Assembly: GCF_900103275.1 (NCBI RefSeq)
Contig: NZ_FNGP01000005.1
Span: 202,682-266,681, forward strand
Origin: Tessaracoccus oleiagri
GTDB lineage: Bacteria > Actinomycetota > Actinomycetes > Propionibacteriales > Propionibacteriaceae
Length of the DNA: 64,000 nt
Direction: 5' to 3'
In this document: positions 35,457 to 44,431 of the stretch, in pieces
How positions within the stretch are numbered: the first letter of the stretch is position 1
Layout: each line of letters starts with the position of its first letter
The notes under the pieces: model-generated
Database searches by the model: none
What the model saw: the letters and a program-made list of their open reading frames with translations, nothing else
What the model was told of the DNA's origin: nothing
Translations under genes and position numbers: made by a program

Positions 35457-38183
35457 ACGGCCGTGGCAGGCCTTGTACTTCTTGCCCGAACCGCAGTAGC
35501 AGGGCTGGTTGCGGCCGGGCTTGTTGCCCGCGGCGGGACCCGGTTCCTTGGTCTTGACCACTTCCCCGGTCTCGGAGGGCGCGGAGTAGGTGAGGTTCTC
35601 GGGCGCCTTCTGCTCGAGTCCCTTCGCCAGTGCCACCTGCTTGGCGAGCGCGACGGGATCCTGCCCGTCGCCGCTGCTGATCAGCTGCACTCCCGACGTG
35701 TCCGGCTGCGGCTTCGGGATCTCCAGGTTGAACAGGTACCCGACGACCTCCTCCATGAAGGCGTCCATCATGGCCTTGAACATGTCGCCGCCCTCCCGCT
35801 GGTACTCGGTCAGCGGGTCGCGCTGCGCCATCGCCCGAAGGCCGATGCCGTCGCGGAGGTAGTCCATCTCGTAGAGGTGCTCGCGCCACTTCCGGTCGAG
35901 GACCGTCAGCAGCACCTGGCGCTCCAGCTCGCGCATCCGGTCCTCGCCGATCTCCGCCTCCCGGGCGTCGTAGGCGCGGGAGACGTCCTCGGCGAACATC
36001 CGCACCATCTCCGACTGGTCCGGGAGGTCCTCGTCGAGCTCGTCCACGGTGATCGAGACCGGGTACAGGGTGCGCAGCTGGGTGATCATCTGCTCCAGGT
36101 CCCACTCCTCCGGGATCCCGGTGGTGTGCTCGACGACCACGTCGCTGACCACCTTCTCCGCCGTCTCCCGGAGCTGCGGCGACACGTCGGCGCCGTCGAG
36201 CACCCGTCGCCGGTCGCCGTAGATGGCGTGCCGCTGGCGGTTCATGACGTCGTCGTACTTGAGGACGTTCTTGCGCATCTCGAAGTTCTGGCTCTCGACC
36301 TGCTTCTGGGCGCCCTCGATCTGCTTCGAGACCATCTTCGAGTCGATCGGGACGTCGTCCGGCACGTTGAGCATGAGCATGGCCCGCTCCAGCAGCTCGG
36401 GGCGGAACAGGCGCATCAGGTCGTCGCTGAGCGACAGGTAGAACCGGGACTCGCCAGGGTCGCCCTGACGACCTGAGCGGCCGCGCAGCTGGTTGTCGAT
36501 GCGCCTCGACTCGTGGCGCTCGGAGCCGACGACATAGAGCCCGCCGGCCTCGACGACCTCGTCGTGCTCCGTCTTGACCTGCTCCTCGAGCGCCTTCAGC
36601 GTGTCGGGCCACTGGGCCTCGTACTCGTCGGGGGTCTCGACGGGGTCGAGCCCCAGCTTGCGCAGCTGGAGATCGGCGAGGAACTCGGGGTTGCCGCCGA
36701 GCATGATGTCGGTGCCTCGACCCGCCATGTTCGTCGACACGGTGACGGCGCCCTTGCGGCCCGCCTCCGCGACGATCGACGCTTCCTTCTCGTGGTACTT
36801 CGCGTTCAGGACGTTGTGGGGCACCCCGGCGCGCTTGAGCATGGTGCTCAGCAGTTCCGACTTCTCGACGGAGGCGGTGCCGATCAGGACGGGCTGGCCA
36901 TCCTCGTGCCGGGCGACGACGTCGTCGATGATCGCCTTGAACTTGGCCTCCTCCGTGCGGAACACGAGGTCGGGCTGGTCGATGCGGACCATCGGGCGGT
37001 TCGTGGGGATCTGGATGACGCTCAGGCCGTAGATCTTCTGGAACTCCGACTCCTCGGTCTTGGCCGTGCCGGTCATGCCCGCGAGCTTGTCGTACATGCG
37101 GAAGTAGTTCTGGAGCGTGATGGTGGCCAGCGTCTGGTACTCGTCCTTGATCCGGACGCCCTCCTTCGCCTCCAGCGACTGGTGCAGGCCGTCGTTGTAG
37201 CGGCGGCCCTCGAGGGTACGGCCGGTGTGCTCGTCGACGATCAGCACCTCGTCCCCCGCCACGACGTAGTCCTTGTCGCGCTTGAAGAGCTCCTTGGCCT
37301 TGATGGCGTTGTTGAGGTACGAGATGAGCGGGGTGTTCGCGGACTCGTAGAGGTTGTCGATGCCCAGCCGGTCCTCGACCTTCTCGATGCCCGACGCGAG
37401 GATCGAGATGGTGCGCTTCTTCTCGTCGACCTCGTAGTCGTGGTCGCGCTGCAGGGACTTCACCATGCGGGCGAAGACGGGGAACCAGTCCTTCGAGTCC
37501 TGGGCCGGGCCGGAGATGATGAGCGGCGTCCGGGCCTCGTCGATGAGGATGGAGTCCACCTCGTCGACGATCGCGTAATGATGCCCGCGCTGCACCATGT
37601 CCTCCTTGCGGAGCGCCATGTTGTCGCGGAGGTAGTCGAAGCCGAACTCGTTGTTCGTGCCGTACGTGATGTCCGCGGCGTAGGCCTCGCGGCGCTCGGC
37701 CGGGGACATGGACGCCAGGATCGCGCCAACCCGCAGCCCGAGGAAGTGGTGGATGCGGCCCATCTGCTCGGACTGGTACTTGGCGAGGTAGTCGTTGGTC
37801 GTGACGATGTGCACGCCCTTGCCCGTGAGCGCGTTCAGGTAGCTGGGGAGGGTGCCGACGAGGGTCTTGCCCTCACCGGTCTTCATCTCGGCGATGTTGC
37901 CCCAGTGGAGCGCGGCACCGCCCATGAGCTGCACGTCGAAGTGACGCTTGCCACTCACCCGGACGGACGCCTCGCGCACGGCCGCGAACGCTTCCGGCAT
38001 CAGGGTGTCCAGGGACTCGCCGTCCGCGAGCCGCTCCCGGAACTTCGCGGTCTCCTCCTTGAGTTCGGCGTCGCTGAGCGCCTGGAAGTCCTCCTCGATC
38101 AGGTTGACCCGGTCAGCCACCTTCTGCAGCTTCTTCAGCTGCGCGGAGGAGCCGAGGCCACTCAGGAAGTCCATGAAACCCAC
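35439..38183 (-). CDS. secA: preprotein translocase ATPase SecA
   Basis: A 914-residue motor driving secretion through SecYEG. The nucleotide-binding site includes [38 protein letters not shown] and [12 protein letters not shown]. The C-terminal SEC-C zinc motif is [15 protein letters not shown]. The lineage-typical start is ATG 38174, but AAGGA eight bases before in-frame GTG 38183 favours the latter, adding MGF. It lies between hpf and the Rv3235-like gene, as in other actinobacteria. Housekeeping SecA1 type rather than SecA2, judged by length and the zinc motif. Confidence 0.96.
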   Translation of the reverse strand: MGFMDFLSGLGSSAQLKKLQKVADRVNLIEEDFQALSDAELKEETAKFRERLADGESLDTLMPEAFAAVREASVRVSGKRHFDVQLMGGAALHWGNIAEMKTGEGKTLVGTLPSYLNALTGKGVHIVTTNDYLAKYQSEQMGRIHHFLGLRVGAILASMSPAERREAYAADITYGTNNEFGFDYLRDNMALRKEDMVQRGHHYAIVDEVDSILIDEARTPLIISGPAQDSKDWFPVFARMVKSLQRDHDYEVDEKKRTISILASGIEKVEDRLGIDNLYESANTPLISYLNNAIKAKELFKRDKDYVVAGDEVLIVDEHTGRTLEGRRYNDGLHQSLEAKEGVRIKDEYQTLATITLQNYFRMYDKLAGMTGTAKTEESEFQKIYGLSVIQIPTNRPMVRIDQPDLVFRTEEAKFKAIIDDVVARHEDGQPVLIGTASVEKSELLSTMLKRAGVPHNVLNAKYHEKEASIVAEAGRKGAVTVSTNMAGRGTDIMLGGNPEFLADLQLRKLGLDPVETPDEYEAQWPDTLKALEEQVKTEHDEVVEAGGLYVVGSERHESRRIDNQLRGRSGRQGDPGESRFYLSLSDDLMRLFRPELLERAMLMLNVPDDVPIDSKMVSKQIEGAQKQVESQNFEMRKNVLKYDDVMNRQRHAIYGDRRRVLDGADVSPQLRETAEKVVSDVVVEHTTGIPEEWDLEQMITQLRTLYPVSITVDELDEDLPDQSEMVRMFAEDVSRAYDAREAEIGEDRMRELERQVLLTVLDRKWREHLYEMDYLRDGIGLRAMAQRDPLTEYQREGGDMFKAMMDAFMEEVVGYLFNLEIPKPQPDTSGVQLISSGDGQDPVALAKQVALAKGLEQKAPENLTYSAPSETGEVVKTKEPGPAAGNKPGRNQPCYCGSGKKYKACHGRSTVSA

Positions 38184-38226
38184 GTCGTACGTCCTTCGGT
38201 CGCAAATGTTTGCCTCGGCCATCCTA
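38184..38226 (-). promoter_or_regulatory. secA promoter and leader
   Basis: TAGGAT at 38226-38221 is a -10 candidate, giving a leader of about 30 bases. The leader contains the inverted repeat GCAAA-tg-TTTGC (38202-38213) and AAGGA before GTG 38183. Confidence 0.4.
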
Positions 38227-38257
38227 GCGCCCGGGCGCAAGGCTGTACGGACAAGCA

Positions 38258-38295
38258 GAGGACGGCCCGGGGCGGTGGAGCCCCGGGCCGTCCTC
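38258..38295 (-). terminator. strong hairpin terminator between hpf and secA
   Basis: A 16-bp perfect stem (38258-38273 paired with 38280-38295) and a six-base loop (GGTGGA), starting 13 bases after the hpf stop. Only a weak T-rich stretch follows. Confidence 0.75.
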
Positions 38296-38307
38296 GCGTA
38301 GCTGCGC

Positions 38308-38913
38308 CTACTTGGAGACGTCCAAGTGGATCACGCCGTAGTTGTACGCCTTGCGGCGGTACACCACCGACGGGCGGCCCGTCTCGGCGTCCTCGTAGAG
38401 GAAGAAGTCGTGCCCGACGAGTTCCATCTCGTCCAGCGCCTGCGCGAGCGTGAGAGGAGTGGCCTCGAAGACCTTCTCACGCACCACGAGCGGTCCGTCA
38501 CCCTTCACGACGAGGCCGGCGACCTCGTGCGTGGGCACGGTGTCCTCGTCGGTCTCCGGCACGGGCGCCTCGAAGCGGGGCAGCTCGCCGTTCGGGGATC
38601 GTAGGCCGCGGTGGGTCTTGCGACGGTCAGCCGCCTTGCGCAGTTGGGTCTTGAGCCTGTCGAGCGCCCCCTCGAACGCGACCATCTTGTCCGAGGAACG
38701 ACCCTCGGAGCGGATGACCGGTCCCTTGCTCCTCAGCGTGACCTGCACCACGACCGCATCCTCCGGATCCTTGGTGGCGCTTCGCGACTGGAACTCGACC
38801 TCGGCTCGTATCAGCCGATCACGCAACCGTTCGATGGTGCTCAGTCGCTCCGCGACCTGCTCCTTCATTTCCGGGCTGATCGTGCAGTGACGACCCGTGA
38901 CGACGACGTCCAT
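38308..38913 (-). CDS. hpf: long-form ribosome hibernation promoting factor
   Basis: A 201-residue long HPF that dimerises 70S ribosomes into 100S particles in stationary phase. Residues 1-105 form the YfiA/RaiA domain ([20 protein letters not shown]); residues 140-201 form the dimerisation domain with [42 protein letters not shown] and YGVIHL. The linker contains charged, probably disordered sequence. AGGAGG lies just before the ATG. A hairpin terminator follows. Confidence 0.95.
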   Translation of the reverse strand: MDVVVTGRHCTISPEMKEQVAERLSTIERLRDRLIRAEVEFQSRSATKDPEDAVVVQVTLRSKGPVIRSEGRSSDKMVAFEGALDRLKTQLRKAADRRKTHRGLRSPNGELPRFEAPVPETDEDTVPTHEVAGLVVKGDGPLVVREKVFEATPLTLAQALDEMELVGHDFFLYEDAETGRPSVVYRRKAYNYGVIHLDVSK

Positions 38914-38938
38914 GGCTCCTCCTTGGGGTAGAAAGCAC

Positions 38939-38979
38939 GAGACCGCAGCTTTCAGCTATTTGCTGGACCGCTGCGGCTC
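38939..38979 (-). terminator. hairpin after comF
   Basis: CCGCAGC (38943-38949) pairs with GCTGCGG (38970-38976), extended by GAG/CTC around a one-base bulge and with an inner CAGC/GCTG stem. It begins 15 bases after the comF stop. No T-tract. Confidence 0.5.
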
Positions 38980-38993
38980 TCCATGTGCCAACG

Positions 38994-39653
38994 TTACCGC
39001 CTTGCCCCAACGGGTGGGCGGACTACCGGCCAGTTTCCGTCCGCATCGGCGATGACCGCAGCGCCCAGCACGCGGCAGCCGGCGGCTAGGAGCGCGCGGT
39101 TGGCCTCCGCCAGCGACGCGCCGGTGGTGACGATGTCGTCGACGATGACCACCGGCCCGGGGACGTGCCCCGCCCGCATGGTGCCCAACGTGTTGGCGGC
39201 CCGCGCGCCCGCCCCGAGCCCCTGCTGGTCGGCGCCCCGGCGTGTCCGCCTGAGCACCCTTCGACTGCCCAAACCAAGCAACCGCGCCGCGCGTCCGGCG
39301 AGGCGGGCGCCGTGGTCGAAGCCTCGGCTGCGCACAGCGGCCGGGCGCGACGGGACCGGCACCAGGATCGCGTCGCCCGGCGGGCCGAGGGCGGCCACCG
39401 CGACCGCCAGCCGGATCGCCAGCGCGCGCTCGAGGTGCAGCGCCCCGTCGTCCTTGTACCTCGGGATGCCGGAGCTCAGGATGGGCCGGTAGTCGTTCGC
39501 CGCCACGATGGGAAGGCCGTCCAACCTTGGCGCCAGGGACGGCGGCTGGTCGAGGGCGTCCCAGCACGACGGGCAGAAGCCCCAGCGCGCCTCGTCGCAT
39601 CCGGGGCACTGGGCGCCGAGCAGGAGGTCGGCGAGGGCGTCGATGATTCGCAT
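38994..39653 (-). CDS. ComF-family phosphoribosyltransferase-like protein
   Basis: A 219-residue ComF protein. An N-terminal zinc ribbon (C16, C19, C27, C30: CPGCDE, CPSCW) precedes a phosphoribosyltransferase fold with VVIVDDIVTTGASL (PRPP-binding motif). ComF proteins help single-stranded DNA uptake in competent bacteria; in actinobacteria the role is untested. ATG 39653 gives the usual MRxIDALADLLLGA start; an upstream GTG at 39689 is also open. It lies 57 bases after lpqB and is the end of the mtrA-mtrB-lpqB run. Confidence 0.88.
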   Translation of the reverse strand: MRIIDALADLLLGAQCPGCDEARWGFCPSCWDALDQPPSLAPRLDGLPIVAANDYRPILSSGIPRYKDDGALHLERALAIRLAVAVAALGPPGDAILVPVPSRPAAVRSRGFDHGARLAGRAARLLGLGSRRVLRRTRRGADQQGLGAGARAANTLGTMRAGHVPGPVVIVDDIVTTGASLAEANRALLAAGCRVLGAAVIADADGNWPVVRPPVGARR

Positions 39654-39710
39654 GCCCCACTGTGGGCGCGTGGCCGGCCCCGCGTGCACAGTCCACAGCC
39701 CCCGGTGGGG

Positions 39711-41390
39711 TCAGCCGGCGTAGGAGATCGACGCGACCGTCACGTCGGCCTTGCTCCAGCGGTTGGGCGACGAGTAGCGCCACACCTCCCCGCTGCCGGA
39801 GCGCAGCGCGATCAGCCCGCCGCCGGGCCGCGGCAGGGCGGCGACCTGGGTGATGTTCGCGCCCACGCCACCGAGTTCCTCGATCTCCGAGCCGTCGGCG
39901 CGCACCACGAACACGTCCTGCTGGCCGTCCGCGGAGCCTGCGAGGACGAGGGTGGACTCGGAGTTCCACTGCACGTCGGTGATCGCCGTGACGGGGGCCC
40001 CGCCGGGGGACAGCACCGGCAGCTCGCGCCACTTGTCGAGTCGGACCCCCTGGAACAGGGTCATGCGTCCCAGCCGGGTCTCCTCCCCCACCTCCACCAC
40101 CACCGCGGCGCTGACGCCCGTCTGGTCGATGGACAGGCCGTGGAACCGCATGCCCTCGGGCAGCTCCGCCGTCACCTCGGAGACGTCACCGCCGGGGCCC
40201 ACGGAGATCACGCGGGTGTTGCCCTCCTCGTCGTCCGCCAGCGCGAACAGCCGGCCCAGCACGAACTGGGTGTCCCGGATGCGCTGGTAGCCGGTGACCA
40301 CCTCCAGCGAGCCGTCGCGCGGCCCGATCAGGACGCTCCGCCGGTCGGCGGCGACGATGGCGAGCTGGCTCCCGTCGAGCGGGATCGACACCTCGGCGGC
40401 GCGCGGCAGGTCGGCGCGCAGCGGCGCGAAGCCCTGGCCCTCCGTGAACCGCCCCGGGGTCTCGGCGCTCACACCGAAGAGGTCCTGGACGACCGCACGG
40501 GTGAGCATCTGGTAACCCTGCTGGGTGGCGAGCTCGAGCACACCGTCGGCGCTCTGCCCGGGCAGGTCGAAGGCGTTGCCGTCCTGCGTGATGCGCAGCC
40601 CCGTGACGCGCGGGATGGCGGTGAGCGACCACAGCGTCTGGGCGCCCATCCTCCGGCGGGCCTCGTCGCTCATCGACGGATTGAGCCCGCGGAGGTCGAC
40701 GGTGACGACTCCCTCGTCGTCGATGGTCGCCCCCTCGAGGCCCAGCCGCACGCCCACCGGGATCGCGTTGACGACGGCTCCCGCCAGCGGCTGGCTCGGG
40801 CCGTGCAGCAGGGCGTCCACGATCCGGGCCGGCGACACGAGGGACTCCGGCACGGACACGAGGTCAGGGACGACGTGCGAGCCGGTGCGATCCATGAAGT
40901 AGATCGTGAGCTGGGAGTAGAAGCGCTCGAACAGGTAGCGGTTCACCAGGACGCCGGCGGGCGGGTTGCCCACCCGCCACTCGCCGTCCGTCTCGACGAG
41001 CCCGAAGTCGTGCTGGATGGCGCCTCCCCCCGCGAGGAAGTGGCCGCGGTGGTCGAGCTCGCCGACCCGTTCCCCGTAGACCCCGAACCCGGTGAGCGTC
41101 TCGACGACCGCGCCGTGGTAGACGACCGTCGACTCCTCGGGCCGCCAGGTTCGCGCCGCATCGGCGGTGAGGTACTGCCGGGCCACGGAGTAGTCCGACT
41201 CCGGGTCGGCCATCGCCAGCAGGAATCCCTCCAGGATCCGGTTGCCGTCCGCTCCTTCCTGCGGCGGTTGGGGTGCGATGTCGATGCCCGGCGGCTCCGC
41301 GGGCATCGGGACCTCCTCGACGGGGCCGCTGCTGGGTATCTGGGCGCACCCGGCGAGCAGGAGCCCCAGCAACATGACCAAGACCCTCAT
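39711..41390 (-). CDS. lpqB: lipoprotein LpqB
   Basis: A 559-residue lipoprotein: signal peptide MRVLVMLLGLLLAGC with lipobox LLAGC (C15), a GerMN domain at about residues 170-300 and a C-terminal beta-propeller-like region. In mycobacteria LpqB binds the sensor MtrB and tunes MtrAB signalling in cell-wall homeostasis and division. The ATG overlaps the mtrB stop (ATGA), with GGGAG eight bases upstream. The order mtrA-mtrB-lpqB is conserved across actinobacteria. Confidence 0.95.
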   Translation of the reverse strand: MRVLVMLLGLLLAGCAQIPSSGPVEEVPMPAEPPGIDIAPQPPQEGADGNRILEGFLLAMADPESDYSVARQYLTADAARTWRPEESTVVYHGAVVETLTGFGVYGERVGELDHRGHFLAGGGAIQHDFGLVETDGEWRVGNPPAGVLVNRYLFERFYSQLTIYFMDRTGSHVVPDLVSVPESLVSPARIVDALLHGPSQPLAGAVVNAIPVGVRLGLEGATIDDEGVVTVDLRGLNPSMSDEARRRMGAQTLWSLTAIPRVTGLRITQDGNAFDLPGQSADGVLELATQQGYQMLTRAVVQDLFGVSAETPGRFTEGQGFAPLRADLPRAAEVSIPLDGSQLAIVAADRRSVLIGPRDGSLEVVTGYQRIRDTQFVLGRLFALADDEEGNTRVISVGPGGDVSEVTAELPEGMRFHGLSIDQTGVSAAVVVEVGEETRLGRMTLFQGVRLDKWRELPVLSPGGAPVTAITDVQWNSESTLVLAGSADGQQDVFVVRADGSEIEELGGVGANITQVAALPRPGGGLIALRSGSGEVWRYSSPNRWSKADVTVASISYAG

Positions 41391-42949
41391 CGTCTGCTCC
41401 CCTGGTCGTCCACCGGCACCACCGGCAGCGGGGAGGCCAGCACCTTGTGGTCGCGGCTGCGCGGGAGGGTGAGCCGGAACTGGGCTCCGCGGCCAGGCCG
41501 TCCCCACGCCGACAACCAGCCGCGGTGGAGCTTGGCGTCCTCGAGCGAGATGGCGAGCCCGAGCCCGGAACCGCCGACGACCCGTGTCCTGGAGGGGTCG
41601 GCGCGCCAGAAGCGGTCGAACACCTGTGCCGACTGCTCCGCCTCGAAGCCGACGCCGTGGTCGCGCACGGTCACGGCGACCGTGTCCTCGTCCGCCGCCA
41701 CGGTCACGTCCACCGGTCGTCCGCGCCCGTGCTCGATCGCATTGCTGAGCAGGTTCCGCAGGATCCGGCGTACGCGTCGGGCGTCGATCTCCGCGGTGGC
41801 GTCCTCGGTCGTGCGACGCAGCCGGATCTCGATCCCCTGCCGCTCGGCGAGTGGCCGGTGCGCCTCGATCTCGTCGGCCACGATGGCCGCCAGGTCATGG
41901 TCGTCGAGCGCCAGCACCGCGGCACCGGCATCGAAGCGGGAGATCTCGAGCAGGTCGGCGAGCAGCACGTCGAACCGCTCGATCTCGAACCACATGAGTT
42001 CCACCGTCCGGCGTGCCGAGGGGCCGAGGTCGTCGCGGGACTCGTAGAGCATGTCCGCCGCCATCTTGATCGTCGTGAGTGGGGTGCGCAGTTCGTGCGA
42101 GACGTCGCTCACGAACTGCCGCTGCACCGCCGAGAGGCTCTCCAGCTGGCGGATCCGCGCCTGGAGTTCCTCGGCCATCTGGTTCATCGACTCGGCGAGC
42201 GAGGCCAGTTCGTCGGAGCCCTTGACCTTCATGCGCTCGTCGAGCTGGCCCGACGCCAGCCGCAGGGCGGTGACGCTGGCCCGTCGTACCGGGCTCACCA
42301 CCTGCCACGTGACGAGGTAGACGATGAGCCCGATGGCGAGAGCCAGCAGCACGAAGGTGGCGGCCACGGCGGACTGCAGCACCTGGAGCACCTGCAGCTC
42401 CGACGTCATGGGGAAGACGTAGAACACCGGGACCCGGTCGCCACCGGCGGTCACGAGGGTGGTGCCTATGGCCAGCCCCGGCTCGTCGCCCACCTCCGGG
42501 TCGGTCCACCGCACGCTCGTCGGACTGATGAACAGACCGTCCCGCGCCGTGACGGTCTCGACCAGGTCGGCGGGGACCGACTCCGCGGTGATCCCGCGGG
42601 AGACCAGCGTCGACGTCGGCGCCTGGATGACCATCATGTACTGCGTGGTCTGAGCGCCGGCCTGGTCCGCGAGGCGGTTCAGCGCCTCGGACACGGCCAC
42701 GCTGCGCGACTCCGGCGCACGGAGCTGCTGCTGCATGAAGGCGTGCACGCCGACAGCCTCGTTCACCGCGGCCTGGCGCTTCGCGTCGACGATGCCGCCG
42801 GCGGCCATCTCCAGCAGGATGTAGCCGGCGAGCCCGAGCACCGCCAGCGTGGAGACGGCGGTCGTGATGAGCACACGCCCCGGCAGCGACGACCACCAGA
42901 GGCTGCGCAACCGGCGACGCCGCTCAGTCGGCGACTGGTTCGCCCGCAC
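41387..42949 (-). CDS. mtrB: two-component sensor histidine kinase MtrB
   Basis: A 520-residue membrane kinase with transmembrane helices at about 26-48 and 194-216 flanking a 145-residue extracytoplasmic domain. HAMP domain follows, then the HisKA box VSDVSHELRTPLTT with phospho-acceptor H285, N box LSNAIEHGRGRP, and G boxes RDHGVGF and GGSGLGLAI. It senses envelope or osmotic state and phosphorylates MtrA. GTG 42949 lies inside mtrA's 3' end (26-bp overlap), so translation is coupled. Confidence 0.95.
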   Translation of the reverse strand: MRANQSPTERRRRLRSLWWSSLPGRVLITTAVSTLAVLGLAGYILLEMAAGGIVDAKRQAAVNEAVGVHAFMQQQLRAPESRSVAVSEALNRLADQAGAQTTQYMMVIQAPTSTLVSRGITAESVPADLVETVTARDGLFISPTSVRWTDPEVGDEPGLAIGTTLVTAGGDRVPVFYVFPMTSELQVLQVLQSAVAATFVLLALAIGLIVYLVTWQVVSPVRRASVTALRLASGQLDERMKVKGSDELASLAESMNQMAEELQARIRQLESLSAVQRQFVSDVSHELRTPLTTIKMAADMLYESRDDLGPSARRTVELMWFEIERFDVLLADLLEISRFDAGAAVLALDDHDLAAIVADEIEAHRPLAERQGIEIRLRRTTEDATAEIDARRVRRILRNLLSNAIEHGRGRPVDVTVAADEDTVAVTVRDHGVGFEAEQSAQVFDRFWRADPSRTRVVGGSGLGLAISLEDAKLHRGWLSAWGRPGRGAQFRLTLPRSRDHKVLASPLPVVPVDDQGSRR

Positions 42950-43616
42950 GGTAGCCGATGCCCCGCACCGTGATGATGATCTCCGGATTCTCCGGGTCCT
43001 TCTCCACCTTCGCGCGGAGGCGCTGGACGTGGACGTTGACGAGCCTCGTGTCGGCGGCGTTGCGGTACCCCCAGACCTCGTCGAGGAGCTCCTCGCGGGT
43101 GAACACCTGCGCCGGGCGCTTCGCCAGGGCGAGCAGCAACTCGAACTCCAGCGGGGTGAGCGGCAGCAGCTGGTCGCCTCGCTTCACGGAGTGCGCCGAG
43201 ACGGAGATCGTGAGGTCGCCGATGCGGCGGATGTCCTCGCCGTCGTCGGCGGCGCGCCGTAGCCGGGTCCAGATCCGTGCGACGAGTTCCTTGACCTTGA
43301 AGGGCTTCGCCACGTAGTCGTCGGCCCCCGCCTCGAGCCCCGCGACCACGTCGGCGGTGTCGGACTTGGCGGTGAGCATGACGATCGGGACGCCGGAGTG
43401 CTGCCGGATGGCGCGGCACACCGACACCCCGTCGATGCCGGGGAGCATGAGGTCGAGCAGGACGAGGTCGGGCCTGGACCGGCGGAACTCCGTCAGGGCC
43501 GCGTCGCCGCTGGCCGCGCGAACCGTCTCGAAGCCCTCCTGGCGCAGCACGATCTGCAGCATCTCGGACAGGGCAGCATCGTCATCGACGATGAGAATCC
43601 GCTTGGGCTCGGTCAA
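42924..43616 (-). CDS. mtrA: two-component response regulator MtrA
   Basis: A 230-residue OmpR-family regulator. The receiver domain has D11-D13 and phospho-acceptor D55 (LVLLDLMLPG), T-loop VMLTAKSD and K105-region AKPF; the C-terminal winged helix ends HVQRLRAKVEKDPENP, nearly identical to mycobacterial MtrA. It controls cell-wall hydrolase and division genes. The start is TTG 43616 because AGGAGG lies six bases upstream; the longer reading upstream has none. mtrB and lpqB follow in the operon. Confidence 0.96.
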   Translation of the reverse strand: MTEPKRILIVDDDAALSEMLQIVLRQEGFETVRAASGDAALTEFRRSRPDLVLLDLMLPGIDGVSVCRAIRQHSGVPIVMLTAKSDTADVVAGLEAGADDYVAKPFKVKELVARIWTRLRRAADDGEDIRRIGDLTISVSAHSVKRGDQLLPLTPLEFELLLALAKRPAQVFTREELLDEVWGYRNAADTRLVNVHVQRLRAKVEKDPENPEIIITVRGIGYRAGEPVAD

Positions 43617-43643
43617 GACCCACCTCCTGTGCAGCAAAGCTTA
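43617..43643 (-). promoter_or_regulatory. mtrA promoter and ribosome-binding site
   Basis: TAAGCT at 43643-43638 is a -10 candidate. AGGAGG (43628-43623) six bases before TTG 43616 fixes the mtrA start. Confidence 0.6.
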
Positions 43644-43672
43644 GCGGGCGGGTCCACACGAGGAGGGAAGCG

Positions 43673-44431
43673 TCAGCCGCCGGTGCGTCCCCGGCCCCGG
43701 CTGGCGTTGATCTGCTGGCTGACGCCCACCATGCTCGCGGTCAGCGCGAACTCCTGCGGTTTCCATGGGAAGCCCGAGGCCACCGCCTCGAGGTAGGCCG
43801 CCTTGCCGCGCAGCAGCCCAGCCAACATCGGCGTCCGGGTGCACAGACCGAACCCGGCAGGCCTGGGGAACGGCGCCCGCATGGCCATGGTGCCCCCGCC
43901 GAGCACCGTCTGCTTCAGGGTGGAGCCGACCAGCATGAAGATCATCCTCGTCAGCTGCTCCGCCCCGGAGAGCGTGCCGGGCATCTTCGCCATGGCCTCG
44001 GTGAGTTGCACGTGGCGACGGCGGAGATCCTCCCCGAATGCCTGCTTCTGCTCTGCCGCGTCCCCGGTCCAGAAGCTGTCGCGACTGAGCCCCTGCGTGG
44101 CGCGGATCTGTTCACCGATCGACTCGGCCTCCTTCGCCATCTCGCTCCAGCGTCGCTCGTTCTCGGCGAGCAGGCGCAGCGACTCGCTGCTCTTGGCCAG
44201 CCAGCCGTCGGTGACCCGATGGATCGTCGCCGTGGCGGCATCGCATTCGGCCTTGGCGGCGTGGATCCGGGGACCCGCGGCCATGGCGGCGGCCAGGCCC
44301 GGCATGGGGAACAGCAGCGCCGCCGAGGCGGCGATCGTGAGTTGCATCTCGATGAGGTCGAAGGCGAACGCCGTGTTCACGAGCTGGTCGATCTTCGCCG
44401 CGTCGGCCTGGATCCCTGCGTACTCGTTCAT
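43673..44431 (-). CDS. WXG-motif helical protein, type VII secretion-like
   Basis: A 252-residue protein, largely helical. A hydrophobic segment (residues about 30-55) is followed by two long helices flanking a W-T-G turn (W121, G123 in DSFWTGDAAEQ), the hallmark of WXG100/ESX proteins. A hydrophobic stretch (AEQLTRMIFMLVGSTL) and a C-terminal tail follow. It has no Sec signal. ATG 44431 shares one base with the upstream stop (TGATG). With the EspC-like and YbaB-like genes it forms a three-gene unit upstream of mtrA. Export by a T7SS is inference; no T7SS core gene is in the window. Confidence 0.6.
   Translation of the reverse strand: MNEYAGIQADAAKIDQLVNTAFAFDLIEMQLTIAASAALLFPMPGLAAAMAAGPRIHAAKAECDAATATIHRVTDGWLAKSSESLRLLAENERRWSEMAKEAESIGEQIRATQGLSRDSFWTGDAAEQKQAFGEDLRRRHVQLTEAMAKMPGTLSGAEQLTRMIFMLVGSTLKQTVLGGGTMAMRAPFPRPAGFGLCTRTPMLAGLLRGKAAYLEAVASGFPWKPQEFALTASMVGVSQQINASRGRGRTGG

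Noticed and set aside
36513..38453. 646-codon open frame opposite secA and hpf
   Set aside because: Spans two real genes and their terminator on the other strand; no recognisable motif.
39165..42047. 960-codon open frame opposite comF, lpqB and mtrB
   Set aside because: Crosses three conserved genes in antisense with no start signal; a codon-bias artefact.
43617..43637. Longer MtrA start (MLHRRWV...)
   Set aside because: The AGGAGG site lies within this extension and fits TTG 43616, which also gives the length of known MtrA proteins.
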